This document shows positions 28,504-39,990 of a stretch of 64,000 nt of DNA, one piece after another (the first letter of the stretch is position 1; the number at the start of each line of letters is the position of its first letter). The stretch comes from an uncultured Eubacterium sp. (GTDB lineage Bacteria; Bacillota; Clostridia; Oscillospirales; Acutalibacteraceae). The notes under the pieces are model-generated. The model worked only from the letters and a program-made list of their open reading frames with translations, ran no database searches and was not told where the DNA came from. The stretch spans positions 1 through 64,000 of the forward strand of contig UQCC01000005.1 of the NCBI GenBank assembly GCA_900539325.1. The letters run 5' to 3'. The position numbers and the translations under genes are program-made.

Positions 28504-29340
28504 TCAATGTGCATAAAATGTTCCTGCTTTAAAGTCTTTTATGTTAAATTCTTTCATATGTTCTTCAAGTTCAGCCTGAAACGGTAATTGCTCATTACCC
28601 TTGAATTCGTCCTTGATTGGAACTTCAACATTCATAGCATAATTTGCAATCAACTGTTGACACTTCGTTGCTTTATTTCCAAGGAAATAACAGCGTGAAG
28701 TTGAAACCTCAACAACGGCATTTGCAATCTTTATTTGCTCTTTTCTGCCAAGCGGAGTAATCATTTTTGACAGCGAAACAGCACCATCATCAGCACGGTC
28801 GCAAATATAAAGCATAACAACATCCGCCTTGCGTTTTAGGTTGATTGATGTCAAATCATAAATTGCCGACTCTTGATAAGCAATCAAATCGTTTTTATCA
28901 ACTTCATCCTCTTTAAGAATGTAGATTACACTCTTGCCCTTTGTTGCACGGGCGGTGAACTCAAAATCATCAACAACAACTTTTTCGTCAACCGAAAAAG
29001 AATTGAGTCGCAAATTCTCAACAACAGCGTTGTAATAGCTGTCTATATCTTTTTCCTGCCTTGCGGTGAAATAATAACCGGTGTCGGACAATTCATTTTC
29101 AACAGATTCAAGAAATTTATCGCTCTTGCCGTATTTTGAAAAATACAGGAACAGAACAGCCATACTCGCAACAACAAGAATATCGCTTAAATAAGCGGCT
29201 ATCATAGTCACCGTTGCACCGAGTGATTTGGCCAAAACAGGCTCAACGCCGATATAAACAAAAAGGTAAACGGCTGTTACAATAACAACTGAGTTCATTA
29301 TTTTTTTTAATCGTTTTTGTTTTTTTCTAAATTCTCTCAT
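28504..29340 (-). CDS. conserved-looking membrane protein of unknown function
   Basis: A 278-aa protein I do not recognise. A basic N-terminus (MREFRKKQKRLKK) is followed by two membrane segments (about 15-33 and 42-66). The rest, about 200 residues, is soluble and probably cytoplasmic; it is acidic, with alternating strand/helix character, and no catalytic motif is evident. It starts two bases after the ligA stop with only a weak Shine-Dalgarno, and precedes murD, so it is expressed with DNA ligase and a wall-synthesis gene. Confidence 0.75.
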   Translation of the reverse strand: MREFRKKQKRLKKIMNSVVIVTAVYLFVYIGVEPVLAKSLGATVTMIAAYLSDILVVASMAVLFLYFSKYGKSDKFLESVENELSDTGYYFTARQEKDIDSYYNAVVENLRLNSFSVDEKVVVDDFEFTARATKGKSVIYILKEDEVDKNDLIAYQESAIYDLTSINLKRKADVVMLYICDRADDGAVSLSKMITPLGRKEQIKIANAVVEVSTSRCYFLGNKATKCQQLIANYAMNVEVPIKDEFKGNEQLPFQAELEEHMKEFNIKDFKAGTFYAH

Positions 29341-29341
29341 A

Positions 29342-31333
<1,992 letters not shown>

Positions 31334-31341
31334 TTATAATT

Positions 31342-31370
31342 ATTATAACATTATAAGGACATTTTATCAA
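31342..31370 (-). promoter_or_regulatory. sigma-A promoter of the ligA unit
   Basis: TTGATA (31365-31370) and perfect TATAAT (31342-31347) separated by 17 bases on the minus strand. The leader is about 20 bases. It lies directly after the terminator of the tyrS unit, so it marks the start of a separate operon. Confidence 0.8.
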
Positions 31371-31382
31371 CCTACACGGCAT

Positions 31383-31415
31383 AAAAAATACCACTTCATT
31401 TCTGAAATGGTATTT
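31383..31415 (-). terminator. terminator of the tyrS-membrane protein unit
   Basis: On the minus strand AAATACCA and TGGTATTT form the outer stem (8 bp), TTCA/TGAA extends it past one mismatch, and TTTTTTAT follows. Confidence 0.75.
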
Positions 31416-31439
31416 AAAAAATATTATATTTACAAGACA

Positions 31440-31916
31440 TTAATATCCATATTCATCATTGATATGTTTTTCATAATCGGAAACGTCATTGCCTTTCAGT
31501 CTTTCAACCAAATAATCCGCAAAATCATATTTAACGGGAGAAACGATAATTTTTCCTTTAATTCCATCCCTTGTTCGGTAATTAAAGTAATATCCGCTTA
31601 CACCGTTTGAAGTATGCATTTGATGAATCCAAGCATCCTCAACTTCACAATCATTAACAGTTATCTTTTTAAACGGTGACATAACATGAACAAAATAATT
31701 ATCATAAATATAAATTTTGTTAAATAATGTTCTATAAATGCTCACAAGTAATACAACGGTAACAAAACAACCCAAAGCACCAACTGCGATAAACGCACCG
31801 TTATTTTTAAGATACATAAAAATTGCAAGACCGTCAAAAAGCAAAGTGGCTAAAATAATTACAATATTGTCCTTAAAGCCAAAAGAGATAGTATATTTGT
31901 AATCATGTTCCATCAT
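31440..31916 (-). CDS. small membrane protein with PH-like C-terminal part
   Basis: A 158-aa protein with two membrane segments (about 17-36 and 41-64) and a soluble C-terminal region of roughly 90 residues. That region (IYIYDNYFVHVMSPFKKITVNDCEVEDAW) has the strand pattern of bacterial PH-like domains. Function unknown. AAGGAG precedes the ATG, and the gene begins 17 bases after tyrS, so the two are probably co-transcribed. Confidence 0.7.
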   Translation of the reverse strand: MMEHDYKYTISFGFKDNIVIILATLLFDGLAIFMYLKNNGAFIAVGALGCFVTVVLLVSIYRTLFNKIYIYDNYFVHVMSPFKKITVNDCEVEDAWIHQMHTSNGVSGYYFNYRTRDGIKGKIIVSPVKYDFADYLVERLKGNDVSDYEKHINDEYGY

Positions 31917-31933
31917 AGTATACTCCTTGTGAA

Positions 31934-33157
31934 TTATGCAAGTGTGAACTTATGGAATACTTTTTTGCCTTTCTTAACAACGATACCGTTTGCGAGGTCA
32001 TCCTTTGATACAGCAGTGAAAACATCGGTGATTTTTTCATCATTTACGCTGATACCGCCCTGCTGAATGAGGCGTCTGCCCTCGCCGTTTGACTTAATCA
32101 TACCTGCCTTAATCATAAGAGAAAGAACAGTTACTTTGCCGTCCTCGAAATCTGCATCTTCAACAGTTGTTGTAGGCATATTGCTGTCATCTGAACCGCC
32201 TGCAAAAAGAGCCTTTGCCGCTGCTTGAGCCTTGTCTGCCTCTTCCTTGCCGTGAACAAGTTCCGTAAGAGAATAAGCAAGTACCTCTTTTGCCTTGTTA
32301 AGCTCCGCACCCTCAAGTTTTGCATATTCGTTAATCTCGCTCATAGGGATAAATGTGAGGAGTTTCATACACTTGATAACATCACCGTCATCAACATTTC
32401 TCCAATACTGATAGAACTCATAAGGAGTTGTTTTTTCCGCATCAAGCCAAACAGCGCCCTTTTGAGTTTTGCCCATCTTCTTACCCTCGGAGTTGGTGAG
32501 AAGTGTGATAGTCATGGCATTTGCTTCTTTACCGAGTTTTCTGCGGATAAGTTCCATACCGCCAATCATATTGCTCCACTGGTCGTCACCGCCGAATTGG
32601 AGATTACAACCGTACTTTTGGTACAAAGCATAGAAGTCGTATGACTGCATAATCATATAGTTGAATTCAAGGAATGAAAGTCCCTTTTCCATTCTTTGCT
32701 TATAGCACTCTGCGTTCAACATTCTGTTTACACTGAAGCAAGCACCAACCTCACGAAGCACCTCGATATAATTAAGGTCAAGAAGCCAATCGGCATTGTT
32801 AACCATCATAGCCTTGCCTTCGCCGAAGTCGATAAATCTTGACATCTGCTTTTTGAAACATTCGCAGTTGTGATTGATAGTTTCCTTTGTCATCATTTGA
32901 CGCATATCGGTTCTGCCTGACGGGTCACCGATCATTGCAGTACCGCCACCGATAAGAGCGATAGGCTTGTTGCCTGCTTGTTGAAGTCGCTTCATAAGTG
33001 TAAGTGCCATAAAGTGGCCGACATGAAGTGAATCTGCAGTTGGGTCAAAGCCGATATAGAATACTGCCTTACCGTTATTTACAAGCTCTCTGATATGTTC
33101 TTCATCTGTTACCTGAGCGATAAGTCCACGCTCAACGAGTTCTTCATAAACTCCCAT
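31934..33157 (-). CDS. tyrS: tyrosyl-tRNA synthetase
   Basis: Charges tRNA-Tyr. Class I synthetase signatures: HVGH (45-48, the HIGH motif) and KMGKT (the KMSKS loop). Tyr-binding residues lie in [13 protein letters not shown] and [11 protein letters not shown]. The anticodon-binding part ends with an S4 domain ([17 protein letters not shown]). Length 407 aa. GGAGG precedes the ATG. Only about 90 bases separate it from recN, too short for a T-box leader, unlike many clostridial tyrS genes. A weak promoter (TTGCCG, 17 bases, TAATAT) may sit in that gap. Confidence 0.96.
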   Translation of the reverse strand: MGVYEELVERGLIAQVTDEEHIRELVNNGKAVFYIGFDPTADSLHVGHFMALTLMKRLQQAGNKPIALIGGGTAMIGDPSGRTDMRQMMTKETINHNCECFKKQMSRFIDFGEGKAMMVNNADWLLDLNYIEVLREVGACFSVNRMLNAECYKQRMEKGLSFLEFNYMIMQSYDFYALYQKYGCNLQFGGDDQWSNMIGGMELIRRKLGKEANAMTITLLTNSEGKKMGKTQKGAVWLDAEKTTPYEFYQYWRNVDDGDVIKCMKLLTFIPMSEINEYAKLEGAELNKAKEVLAYSLTELVHGKEEADKAQAAAKALFAGGSDDSNMPTTTVEDADFEDGKVTVLSLMIKAGMIKSNGEGRRLIQQGGISVNDEKITDVFTAVSKDDLANGIVVKKGKKVFHKFTLA

Positions 33158-33246
33158 TTATATATCCTCCAAAAAAATAAATATTATCTATTATAAATCA
33201 AGCCGGCAAAACAACACATGTGCCGTTTTTTACCTTTTGCTCCACA

Positions 33247-34917
33247 TTAATTCCCATAATTATTAAGCAATTCCTCTGCTGATTTCAGCAATGATTCGGT
33301 GGCATTGATACCGCCCATAATTCTTGCAAGTTCATTCTTTCTGCCGTCATAATCAAGAACGGTGACATTGGTATATGTCCTATCGTTTTCTACATTCTTT
33401 TCAATAAGAAAATGACTGTCGGCAACAGAAGCAATCTGTGCGGAATGAGTGACGCAAATAACCTGTGTAAATGCACCGAGCTCTTTTAATTTCAAGCCGA
33501 TTTTTCTGCTTGCCTTGCCGCTGACGCCTGTATCAATCTCATCAAAAATCAGAGTGTCGATGCTGTCTTTTTGAGCAATAATACTCTTTATAGCAAGCAT
33601 AATTCTTGAAAGCTCACCGCCCGAAGCGATTTTTGCAAGGGGCTTTGCCGTTTCGCCGACATTGGTTGCAATAAGGAATTCAATCTTATCCCAACCGTTA
33701 GCCGACAAATTGCCCTTTTCAAACGAAGTTGTAAACTTGATTTTAGGCATATCCAAAAATTCAAGTTGTTTGCAAATTTCGTTTCCAAGCTTTTCAACCG
33801 TCAATTTTCTCAAATCGGTAAGTTTTTGTGCAAGTGCAACGGTTTGATTAAAAATCTCGTCATACCGAACATTAAGTTTTTCAAGTTCTTCTTCCGAATT
33901 TTCAAATGCGGCACGCTTTTTAACAGCTTCATCAAGATAGTATAGCATATCTTGTTCGGTTTCGCCATACTTATTTGAAAAAGTATAATATAAATTAAGC
34001 CGTTCTTCAATCCTGTCAAGTTCTTCAGGTTCAAATTCAATGCTGTTAATCTTATCAAGCAGGGCATCTTTTACAACTTCAACGCTGTCGTTGAGCGCTT
34101 CCGCCTTGTCGTAAACAGCCTTTATATCGCTGTCAACATCCGACACCGTACCGAGTTCCTTAACAGCTGTTGAAAGCAAGGTTGAAATGCCGGAATAATC
34201 ATCACTGCCGTTAAATGCCGCCAAAGCGGAATTGAGCGATTGCAAGAGATTTTGCGAATTCAAAATAAGATTTTTGCGTTTTTTGAGTTCGTCCCATTCG
34301 CCGACCTTGATTTCGGCATCGGTAAGTTCCTTGATTTGATAATCAAGAAGTTCAATCTGTCTGTCACGCTCATCGGCGTCCAATGTTAAAGCCTTCAACT
34401 GCTTTCTGACCGACAAAAGCTGTTTGAACGATTGCTTATATTCATCAAGAACGCCGTCAAGAGAGCCGTACATATCGACAAATTTATAGTGATAATCGGC
34501 ATTGAGCAGGGTTTGACTGTCGTGCTGACCGTGGATATTGACAAGAAGATTGCCTACCTCCTTGAGCATTGAAACAGTGCAAACACTGCCGTTAATTCTG
34601 CAAGTCGACTTGCCCTGTGCAGAAATTTTTCTTGAAAGCATAAGAGTTCCGTCATCTTCGCACGGGAGGTCAAATTCATTAAGTTTTTGTTTTACTTCGC
34701 TGTTTATATCTTCAAAATACGCTGTTACAAAGGCATTTTCACTGCCGGCACGGACAAGTTCCTTTGAAGTGCGTTCACCCAAAATTGCATTAATCGAATC
34801 AACAACGATGGATTTACCTGCACCCGTTTCACCTGTAAGGACATTGAAGCCTTTTGAAAATTCTATATCCGCTTTTTCTATAACAGCTATATTTTCAATA
34901 CACAAAGTTTTAAGCAT
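33247..34917 (-). CDS. recN: DNA repair protein RecN
   Basis: SMC-like ATPase recruited early to double-strand breaks. Walker A is GETGAGKS (29-36). Two long coiled-coil arms flank the middle. The C-terminal half has the ABC signature ASGGELSRIMLA and Walker B LIFDEIDTGVSG. At 556 aa it is full length. It overlaps the argR gene by 8 bp, as in B. subtilis (ahrC-recN). Confidence 0.96.
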   Translation of the reverse strand: MLKTLCIENIAVIEKADIEFSKGFNVLTGETGAGKSIVVDSINAILGERTSKELVRAGSENAFVTAYFEDINSEVKQKLNEFDLPCEDDGTLMLSRKISAQGKSTCRINGSVCTVSMLKEVGNLLVNIHGQHDSQTLLNADYHYKFVDMYGSLDGVLDEYKQSFKQLLSVRKQLKALTLDADERDRQIELLDYQIKELTDAEIKVGEWDELKKRKNLILNSQNLLQSLNSALAAFNGSDDYSGISTLLSTAVKELGTVSDVDSDIKAVYDKAEALNDSVEVVKDALLDKINSIEFEPEELDRIEERLNLYYTFSNKYGETEQDMLYYLDEAVKKRAAFENSEEELEKLNVRYDEIFNQTVALAQKLTDLRKLTVEKLGNEICKQLEFLDMPKIKFTTSFEKGNLSANGWDKIEFLIATNVGETAKPLAKIASGGELSRIMLAIKSIIAQKDSIDTLIFDEIDTGVSGKASRKIGLKLKELGAFTQVICVTHSAQIASVADSHFLIEKNVENDRTYTNVTVLDYDGRKNELARIMGGINATESLLKSAEELLNNYGN

Positions 34918-35362
34918 TTAACATAGTCCTCAATTTATTTGTAAAATAAGAAGCGGTTTCCTCACTTCTGCAAAGAATAAAGATAGTATCGTCACCTGCG
35001 ATTGTGCCGAGAATTTCATCAAGATTCATGGAATCGATAGCGGCACAAGCGGCATTTGCCATACCCGGAAAGCACTTGATTACAACGGTGTTAAGTGCAT
35101 AATCAATGCTTATAATGGTTTCGTTGAATATTCCGCCGGCTCTGTGATTGATATTTTCAATACTCTTTTTACCGGTTGAATAAACATATCTGCCCTTAGT
35201 GGACAAATCCTTTACAAGTCTGAGTTCCTTTATATCACGGGAAATGGTTGCCTGTGTAACCTCAAAACCGTAGCTGTTGAGCATATCCTGAAGTTCTTCC
35301 TGTGTTTCAACATCATTTTGGGAAATAAGCTCTATAATTTTTGCCTGTCTTCTTTTTTTCAA
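34910..35362 (-). CDS. argR: arginine repressor
   Basis: Controls arginine synthesis and breakdown genes as an arginine-responsive hexamer. The N-terminal winged helix (QAKIIELISQNDVETQEELQ and VTQATISRDIKEL) and the C-terminal arginine-binding part (GTIAGDDTIFILC) are both present in 150 aa. It starts with TTG (35360-35362), with GGAG nine bases upstream; the codon shares four bases with the nadK stop (TTGA). In Bacillus relatives this gene adjoins recN for reasons not related to a shared pathway. Confidence 0.93.
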   Translation of the reverse strand: MKKRRQAKIIELISQNDVETQEELQDMLNSYGFEVTQATISRDIKELRLVKDLSTKGRYVYSTGKKSIENINHRAGGIFNETIISIDYALNTVVIKCFPGMANAACAAIDSMNLDEILGTIAGDDTIFILCRSEETASYFTNKLRTMLNA

Positions 35363-36222
35363 GGTAAAATTCTCCTTTCAAGCAATTTTTTATTGAGAAT
35401 TTCGTAAAAATTATCGGGTTTAATCTTAATAAGTTTTGCAGAATACCGTGATTTTGAAATAGTTATTTTTGTTTCCTCGTCAACCGGTATGGATTCCTTG
35501 CCGTCGATAGAAAGATACGCATTATTGTTTCTGTCGTTCACAACGGAAATATCAAGAGTTTTATCCGGAGAAAAAACAATACTTCTGTTTATTAGCGAAT
35601 GAGGACAAATAGGGGTTGCCACAACACAATAATTATCCGGACTGACAACAGGACCGCCTGCCGCCATTGAATAAGCGGTTGAGCCTGTCGGAGTAGAAAA
35701 AATCATACCGTCTGCTCTGTTATCGGACACAGGTCTGCCCTCACACATAACGTAAATATCAATAAGTCTTGCCAAATCGCCTCTTGAAATAACGGCATCG
35801 TTAAGGCATTGATATTCCTTTTGCTCACCGTTTTTATCGGTAACGACTGCTGTTATCATCATACGCTCTTCAACCTCGTATTCACCGGTTGAAAGGCATT
35901 TTAAAAGAGCGAGTTCATCTCGTTCAAGTCCGCTCATAAAGCCGAGTCTGCCTGCGTTTATGCCGAGCGTGAGTTTGTCATAAACTGCGGCGGATTTTGC
36001 AATGTTCAAAGTTGTTCCGTCACCGCCTACGGCTATCATAACATCATTTCGTTTGATAAGCTCCTGCTGTTCGGCAAAAAGCGGCTTTGAAATATCTTCA
36101 ATATCCTTATTACATTTTGCAACTTCAACTTCAAAGCCGAGTTCAAAAAGTACGGCAACTATTTGTTCGGTAAGCTTGCCGACATCCTTATTATATATAT
36201 TCGGAAAAACCGCTATTTTCAT
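35359..36222 (-). CDS. nadK: NAD kinase
   Basis: Phosphorylates NAD to NADP. The GGDGT motif is at 66-70 and the second conserved block reads CLNDAVISRG. A glycine-rich GSTAYSMAAGGPVV block contributes to the active site. Length 287 aa is typical of the Firmicutes enzyme. It lies between tlyA and argR in the isoprenoid-repair unit. Confidence 0.95.
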   Translation of the reverse strand: MKIAVFPNIYNKDVGKLTEQIVAVLFELGFEVEVAKCNKDIEDISKPLFAEQQELIKRNDVMIAVGGDGTTLNIAKSAAVYDKLTLGINAGRLGFMSGLERDELALLKCLSTGEYEVEERMMITAVVTDKNGEQKEYQCLNDAVISRGDLARLIDIYVMCEGRPVSDNRADGMIFSTPTGSTAYSMAAGGPVVSPDNYCVVATPICPHSLINRSIVFSPDKTLDISVVNDRNNNAYLSIDGKESIPVDEETKITISKSRYSAKLIKIKPDNFYEILNKKLLERRILP

Positions 36223-36230
36223 ATTCTCAC

Positions 36231-37040
36231 CTACTTATCAAGTTCTGTATGTGACATATTTACAAGTTCTTTGGCGTTTACATTTTCGCTGACAATCGGA
36301 TTTGCCGACTTATTGAGATAAATCAAATATTCAATATTACCCTCAGGGCCTTTAATAGGAGAAAATTGAAGCCCCATAACGCTGAAACCGTTTTCAACGG
36401 CAAGATTTATTACATTTTCGACAACTTCCAAATGGACATTCAAATCTCTTACAACGCCTTTTTTGCCTACCTTTTCCTTGCCTGCTTCAAACTGAGGTTT
36501 GATAAGGCAAACTGCCTGTCCATCGGGAGCGAGGAGCGTATTCAAATTAGGCAAAATATGCTTGAGAGAAATAAACGAAACATCAACGGAAGCGAAATCT
36601 ATCTCATCGGGAATTTGCTCACGGGTTGCGTATCTGAAATTTGTGCGTTCCAAATTAACAACTCTTTCATCTATTCTCAACTTCCACGCAAGCTGACCGT
36701 AGCCTACATCAACGGAATACACCTTAACCGCACCGTTTTGGAGCATACAATCGGTAAAACCGCCCGTTGAAGCACCTACATCCATACAAATCTTGCCCTC
36801 AAGAGTTATAGGAAATTCCTGCATAGCCTTTTCAAGTTTTAATCCTCCACGGGAAACATACTTAAGTGTTTTGCCTCTTACTTCAAGCACATCTCCCTCT
36901 TTGAGTTCAAAACCCGCTTTGTCAACTTTTTGATTGTTTACATATACTATACCTGCCATAATTAAAGCCTTGGCTTTTTCCCTGCTTGGGGCATAGCCCT
37001 GCTCAAATACGGCAACATCAAGTCTTGTTTTCTTTTGCAT
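36231..37040 (-). CDS. tlyA: TlyA-family rRNA methyltransferase / hemolysin-like protein
   Basis: An N-terminal S4 RNA-binding domain (1-60, ending with a KTLKYVSRGG linker) fused to an FtsJ-like methyltransferase with the SAM motif CMDVGASTGGFTDCML (85-100). Mycobacterial TlyA 2'-O-methylates 16S and 23S rRNA; the Firmicutes homologue (YqxC) is less well studied. 269 aa. Begins two bases after dxs. Confidence 0.9.
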   Translation of the reverse strand: MQKKTRLDVAVFEQGYAPSREKAKALIMAGIVYVNNQKVDKAGFELKEGDVLEVRGKTLKYVSRGGLKLEKAMQEFPITLEGKICMDVGASTGGFTDCMLQNGAVKVYSVDVGYGQLAWKLRIDERVVNLERTNFRYATREQIPDEIDFASVDVSFISLKHILPNLNTLLAPDGQAVCLIKPQFEAGKEKVGKKGVVRDLNVHLEVVENVINLAVENGFSVMGLQFSPIKGPEGNIEYLIYLNKSANPIVSENVNAKELVNMSHTELDK

Positions 37041-37042
37041 AA

Positions 37043-38878
37043 TTAATCCTGATTTACTGTATTAATAATTGAATCTTTATCGAGTTTATATTTTTTCAAC
37101 TGACTTTCAACACTTGCCTGCTTGATAAATTCGTCCTCAACGCATATATGGCGGTATTTTGCCGACACATCGCTTTCGGCAAGCATTGAACCAAAGCAGT
37201 CACCTACTCCGCCCGACTTTATTCCCTCTTCAAAGAAATAAACATACTTTGTATTTTTAAGAAGTTCCGTTATATTCGGATTGATAGGTTTAATTTTATT
37301 AAGCTTTATCGCAAAGGTATTGTCAAGTTCACCGAGAGCTTCATAAACATTAAAAAATTCTCTGCCAAAGCCGACAATACATTTTTCTGCCGAAGCGTCA
37401 CCGAACACATCATAATCGGCACGCTCATATGTATAGCCGTCAATGATTTTACCCTCGCCTCCTCGCGGATAACGAATTGCAACGGCATGCTGTTCTCTGT
37501 ACGCGGCTTGGTACATCATATCCCTGAGTTCGGCATATGATGACGGAGCAAATACGGTAAGATTAGGCACACTCATAAGATAAGCCGTATCAAATACGCC
37601 TTGATGGCTTTCGCCGTCCTCACCGACAAAGCCTGCACGGTCTATGCCGAAAATAACCTTTAAATCCTGCATTGCAACATCATGTACAAGCTGATCGTAC
37701 GACCTTTGAAGAAATGTTGAATACACGGCAAAGAACGGAATCATACCGTTTTTTGCAAGGCCGGAAGAAAAGGTAACGGCGTGTTCCTCTGCAATGCCGA
37801 CATCAAAAAATCTTTCCGGGAACTTTTGAGAAAAATCCACAAGTCCGGTACCGGTGCTCATAGCCGCAGTGATTGCACAAATACGCTTGTCCTTGTTTGC
37901 AAGTTCACACAGATAATCACCGAACACGGCAGAATAGTTTGTACCTGATGAAAGCGGTTCGCCCGTTTCAATATTAAACTTACCGATACCGTGGAATTTT
38001 GACGGATTCTTTTCGGCAAATTCATATCCCTTACCTTTAAGTGTATTGATATGAATAAGGACGCTGTGATTATGTGCCTTTGCAACGGTTAAAACATCAA
38101 TAAGGCTTTCCATATCGTGACCGTCGATAGGTCCGTAATATCTGAATCCCAAATCCTCAAACATTGTTGAGTGATAAAGCTTTTTTCTGATTTTTGAATT
38201 GGTCAAGGTAATAAACCTTTGAACCTGTGCACCGATTTTAGGCATTTTTGCAAGTGCACGCTGAACCTTTGACTTAAATGTGAAATATTTTGGTGAAATG
38301 CGGATATGGTTAAGATTTTTTGCCATAGAACCGACATTGTCACTTATAGACATATTATTATCATTTAATATTACTACAAGATTATTATGCTCATTGCCGG
38401 CATTATTAAGTGCCTCGTAAGCAAGTCCGCCTGTTAACGCACCGTCACCGATAACGGCAATAACCTTGCCTTTGTCACCGTTCAATGTTTTAGCTTTTGC
38501 AAGACCGATAGCGGCAGAAATAGATGTAGAAGAATGTCCCGAAGAAAAAATATCGTGCTTACTTTCACACGGACGGGTAAATCCGCTTATTCCGCCCTCG
38601 GTACGAAGTGTGGAAAATTTTTCTTTTCTGCCTGTAAGTAATTTATGTGTATAGCACTGATGACCGACATCAAATACAATCTGGTCACTCGGTGAATTAA
38701 AGACTTTGTGAAGTGCAACCGTAAGTTCAACTGCGCCCAAATTGGAAGCAAGGTGGCCGCCGTTTTTGGATACGGTATCTATCATAATCTCCCTGATTTC
38801 ACCGCACAGTGCATCAAGTTCGTCTATATTAAGTTTTTTTATATCTTTAGGGGAATTGATATTCTCAAGATATGACAT
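37043..38878 (-). CDS. dxs: 1-deoxy-D-xylulose-5-phosphate synthase
   Basis: First enzyme of the MEP route to isoprenoids; joins pyruvate and glyceraldehyde-3-phosphate using thiamine diphosphate. The TPP motif GDGALTGGLAYEALNNAG is present, with catalytic His residues in FDVGHQCYTHKL. The transketolase pyrimidine-binding part has GIAEEHAVTFSSGLAKNG. Length 611 aa. It stands beside ispA, so precursor supply and prenyl-chain growth are co-expressed. Confidence 0.96.
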   Translation of the reverse strand: MSYLENINSPKDIKKLNIDELDALCGEIREIMIDTVSKNGGHLASNLGAVELTVALHKVFNSPSDQIVFDVGHQCYTHKLLTGRKEKFSTLRTEGGISGFTRPCESKHDIFSSGHSSTSISAAIGLAKAKTLNGDKGKVIAVIGDGALTGGLAYEALNNAGNEHNNLVVILNDNNMSISDNVGSMAKNLNHIRISPKYFTFKSKVQRALAKMPKIGAQVQRFITLTNSKIRKKLYHSTMFEDLGFRYYGPIDGHDMESLIDVLTVAKAHNHSVLIHINTLKGKGYEFAEKNPSKFHGIGKFNIETGEPLSSGTNYSAVFGDYLCELANKDKRICAITAAMSTGTGLVDFSQKFPERFFDVGIAEEHAVTFSSGLAKNGMIPFFAVYSTFLQRSYDQLVHDVAMQDLKVIFGIDRAGFVGEDGESHQGVFDTAYLMSVPNLTVFAPSSYAELRDMMYQAAYREQHAVAIRYPRGGEGKIIDGYTYERADYDVFGDASAEKCIVGFGREFFNVYEALGELDNTFAIKLNKIKPINPNITELLKNTKYVYFFEEGIKSGGVGDCFGSMLAESDVSAKYRHICVEDEFIKQASVESQLKKYKLDKDSIINTVNQD

Positions 38879-38908
38879 AAACTCAACTCTTTTCTGTCAG
38901 CGTAACGC

Positions 38909-39793
38909 TCAATTTTCTCTGGTGGTGAGATAATTTGACAGTGCCACCATAAATTCGTTATTATCAAACTTTTGAAGGATTTCAACTGCGGAAGCGGTAA
39001 GCGTTTCCACATCCTGCTGTGCTTTTTCGGCTCCGACAAGGGTAACATAAGTTGTCTTGTCGTTATCGGCATCGGAGCCGACATGCTTGCCGAGTTTTGC
39101 TTCATCTCCGTAAATATCGAGCAAATCATCCTTGATTTGAAATGCCGTACCGATAAGATAAGCATACTTTGAAGCAAGTGCTATTTTTTCTTCGTCTGCA
39201 CCTGCGGCAATACAGCCGAGCAAGCAAGCCGCAGAAATGAGAGCACCTGTTTTAAGCTTATGAACAGTCAAAATCTCCGACACGGTAGGGTCGCACGATT
39301 CGTACTTCAAATCTATAACCTGACCGCCGATCATACCGCCGACACCGGCATTTTGTGCCAAAAGGCTGACAGCCGTGGCATTTTTTGTATCGTCAAAATC
39401 CGCACCCGAACAAATTTCAAATGCGTGAGTGAGAAGTGCGTCACCTGCCAAAAGTGCAGTAGCCTCGCCGTACATTTTATGACAGGACGGATTGCCTCTG
39501 CGCATATCGTCATCATCCATACAAGGCAAATCATCGTGAATGAGCGAATAAGTATGTATATATTCGATTGCACAGGCGTAAGCCATTGCCTTTTCGGCAT
39601 CTCCGCCGCACATTTTACAAAATTCAAGAACAAATACGGGTCTTAATCTTTTGCCGCCGTTGAGAAGCGAATATCTCATAGCTTTTACAACCTGAGCCTG
39701 ACCGTCATTTGCCTTTGGTAAATATTCGGTTAAATGCTTTGAGACATCTTCGCTGTATTCTTCAAGTCTTTTCTTAACATCAACAGTAAACAT
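38909..39793 (-). CDS. ispA: geranyl/farnesyl diphosphate synthase
   Basis: Prenyl transferase making short-chain isoprenoid diphosphates. The first aspartate-rich motif is HDDLPCMDDDDMRRG (about 87-100) and the second is KDDLLDIYGD. GGKRLRP near the start binds isopentenyl diphosphate. The insert between the Asp residues of motif 1 (DDxxxxD) is that of bacterial FPP synthase. 294 aa. Two bases separate it from xseB. Confidence 0.94.
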   Translation of the reverse strand: MFTVDVKKRLEEYSEDVSKHLTEYLPKANDGQAQVVKAMRYSLLNGGKRLRPVFVLEFCKMCGGDAEKAMAYACAIEYIHTYSLIHDDLPCMDDDDMRRGNPSCHKMYGEATALLAGDALLTHAFEICSGADFDDTKNATAVSLLAQNAGVGGMIGGQVIDLKYESCDPTVSEILTVHKLKTGALISAACLLGCIAAGADEEKIALASKYAYLIGTAFQIKDDLLDIYGDEAKLGKHVGSDADNDKTTYVTLVGAEKAQQDVETLTASAVEILQKFDNNEFMVALSNYLTTREN

Positions 39794-39795
39794 TT

Positions 39796-39990
39796 TTACT
39801 CCTTATTAATCTCTGTAATCTTTGCTTTTGCATTTTTAAGCTTATCAGCACAAAATGAAGTAAGCTTTGTGCCCTCTTCAAAAAGTGCCAACGCTTCATC
39901 AAGAGAAACTTCGTTTTTTTCAAGAATGCCGACAATTTCTTCAAGTCGGGAAATTGCCTGCTCATATGTGAGTTCTTTTTTAGTTGCCAT
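39796..39990 (-). CDS. xseB: exodeoxyribonuclease VII small subunit
   Basis: A 64-aa helical subunit of exonuclease VII. The characteristic sequence TYEQAISRLEEIVGILEKNEVSLDEALALFEEG is all within the first 45 residues. The start at MATKKEL was chosen because an earlier in-frame Met lies well inside xseA. It still overlaps xseA by 11 bp. Confidence 0.94.
   Translation of the reverse strand: MATKKELTYEQAISRLEEIVGILEKNEVSLDEALALFEEGTKLTSFCADKLKNAKAKITEINKE

Noticed and set aside
33158..33246. T-box leader of tyrS
   Set aside because: The gap is only 89 bases and lacks the T-box sequence and specifier stem; just a weak CGGCA/TGCCG hairpin is present.
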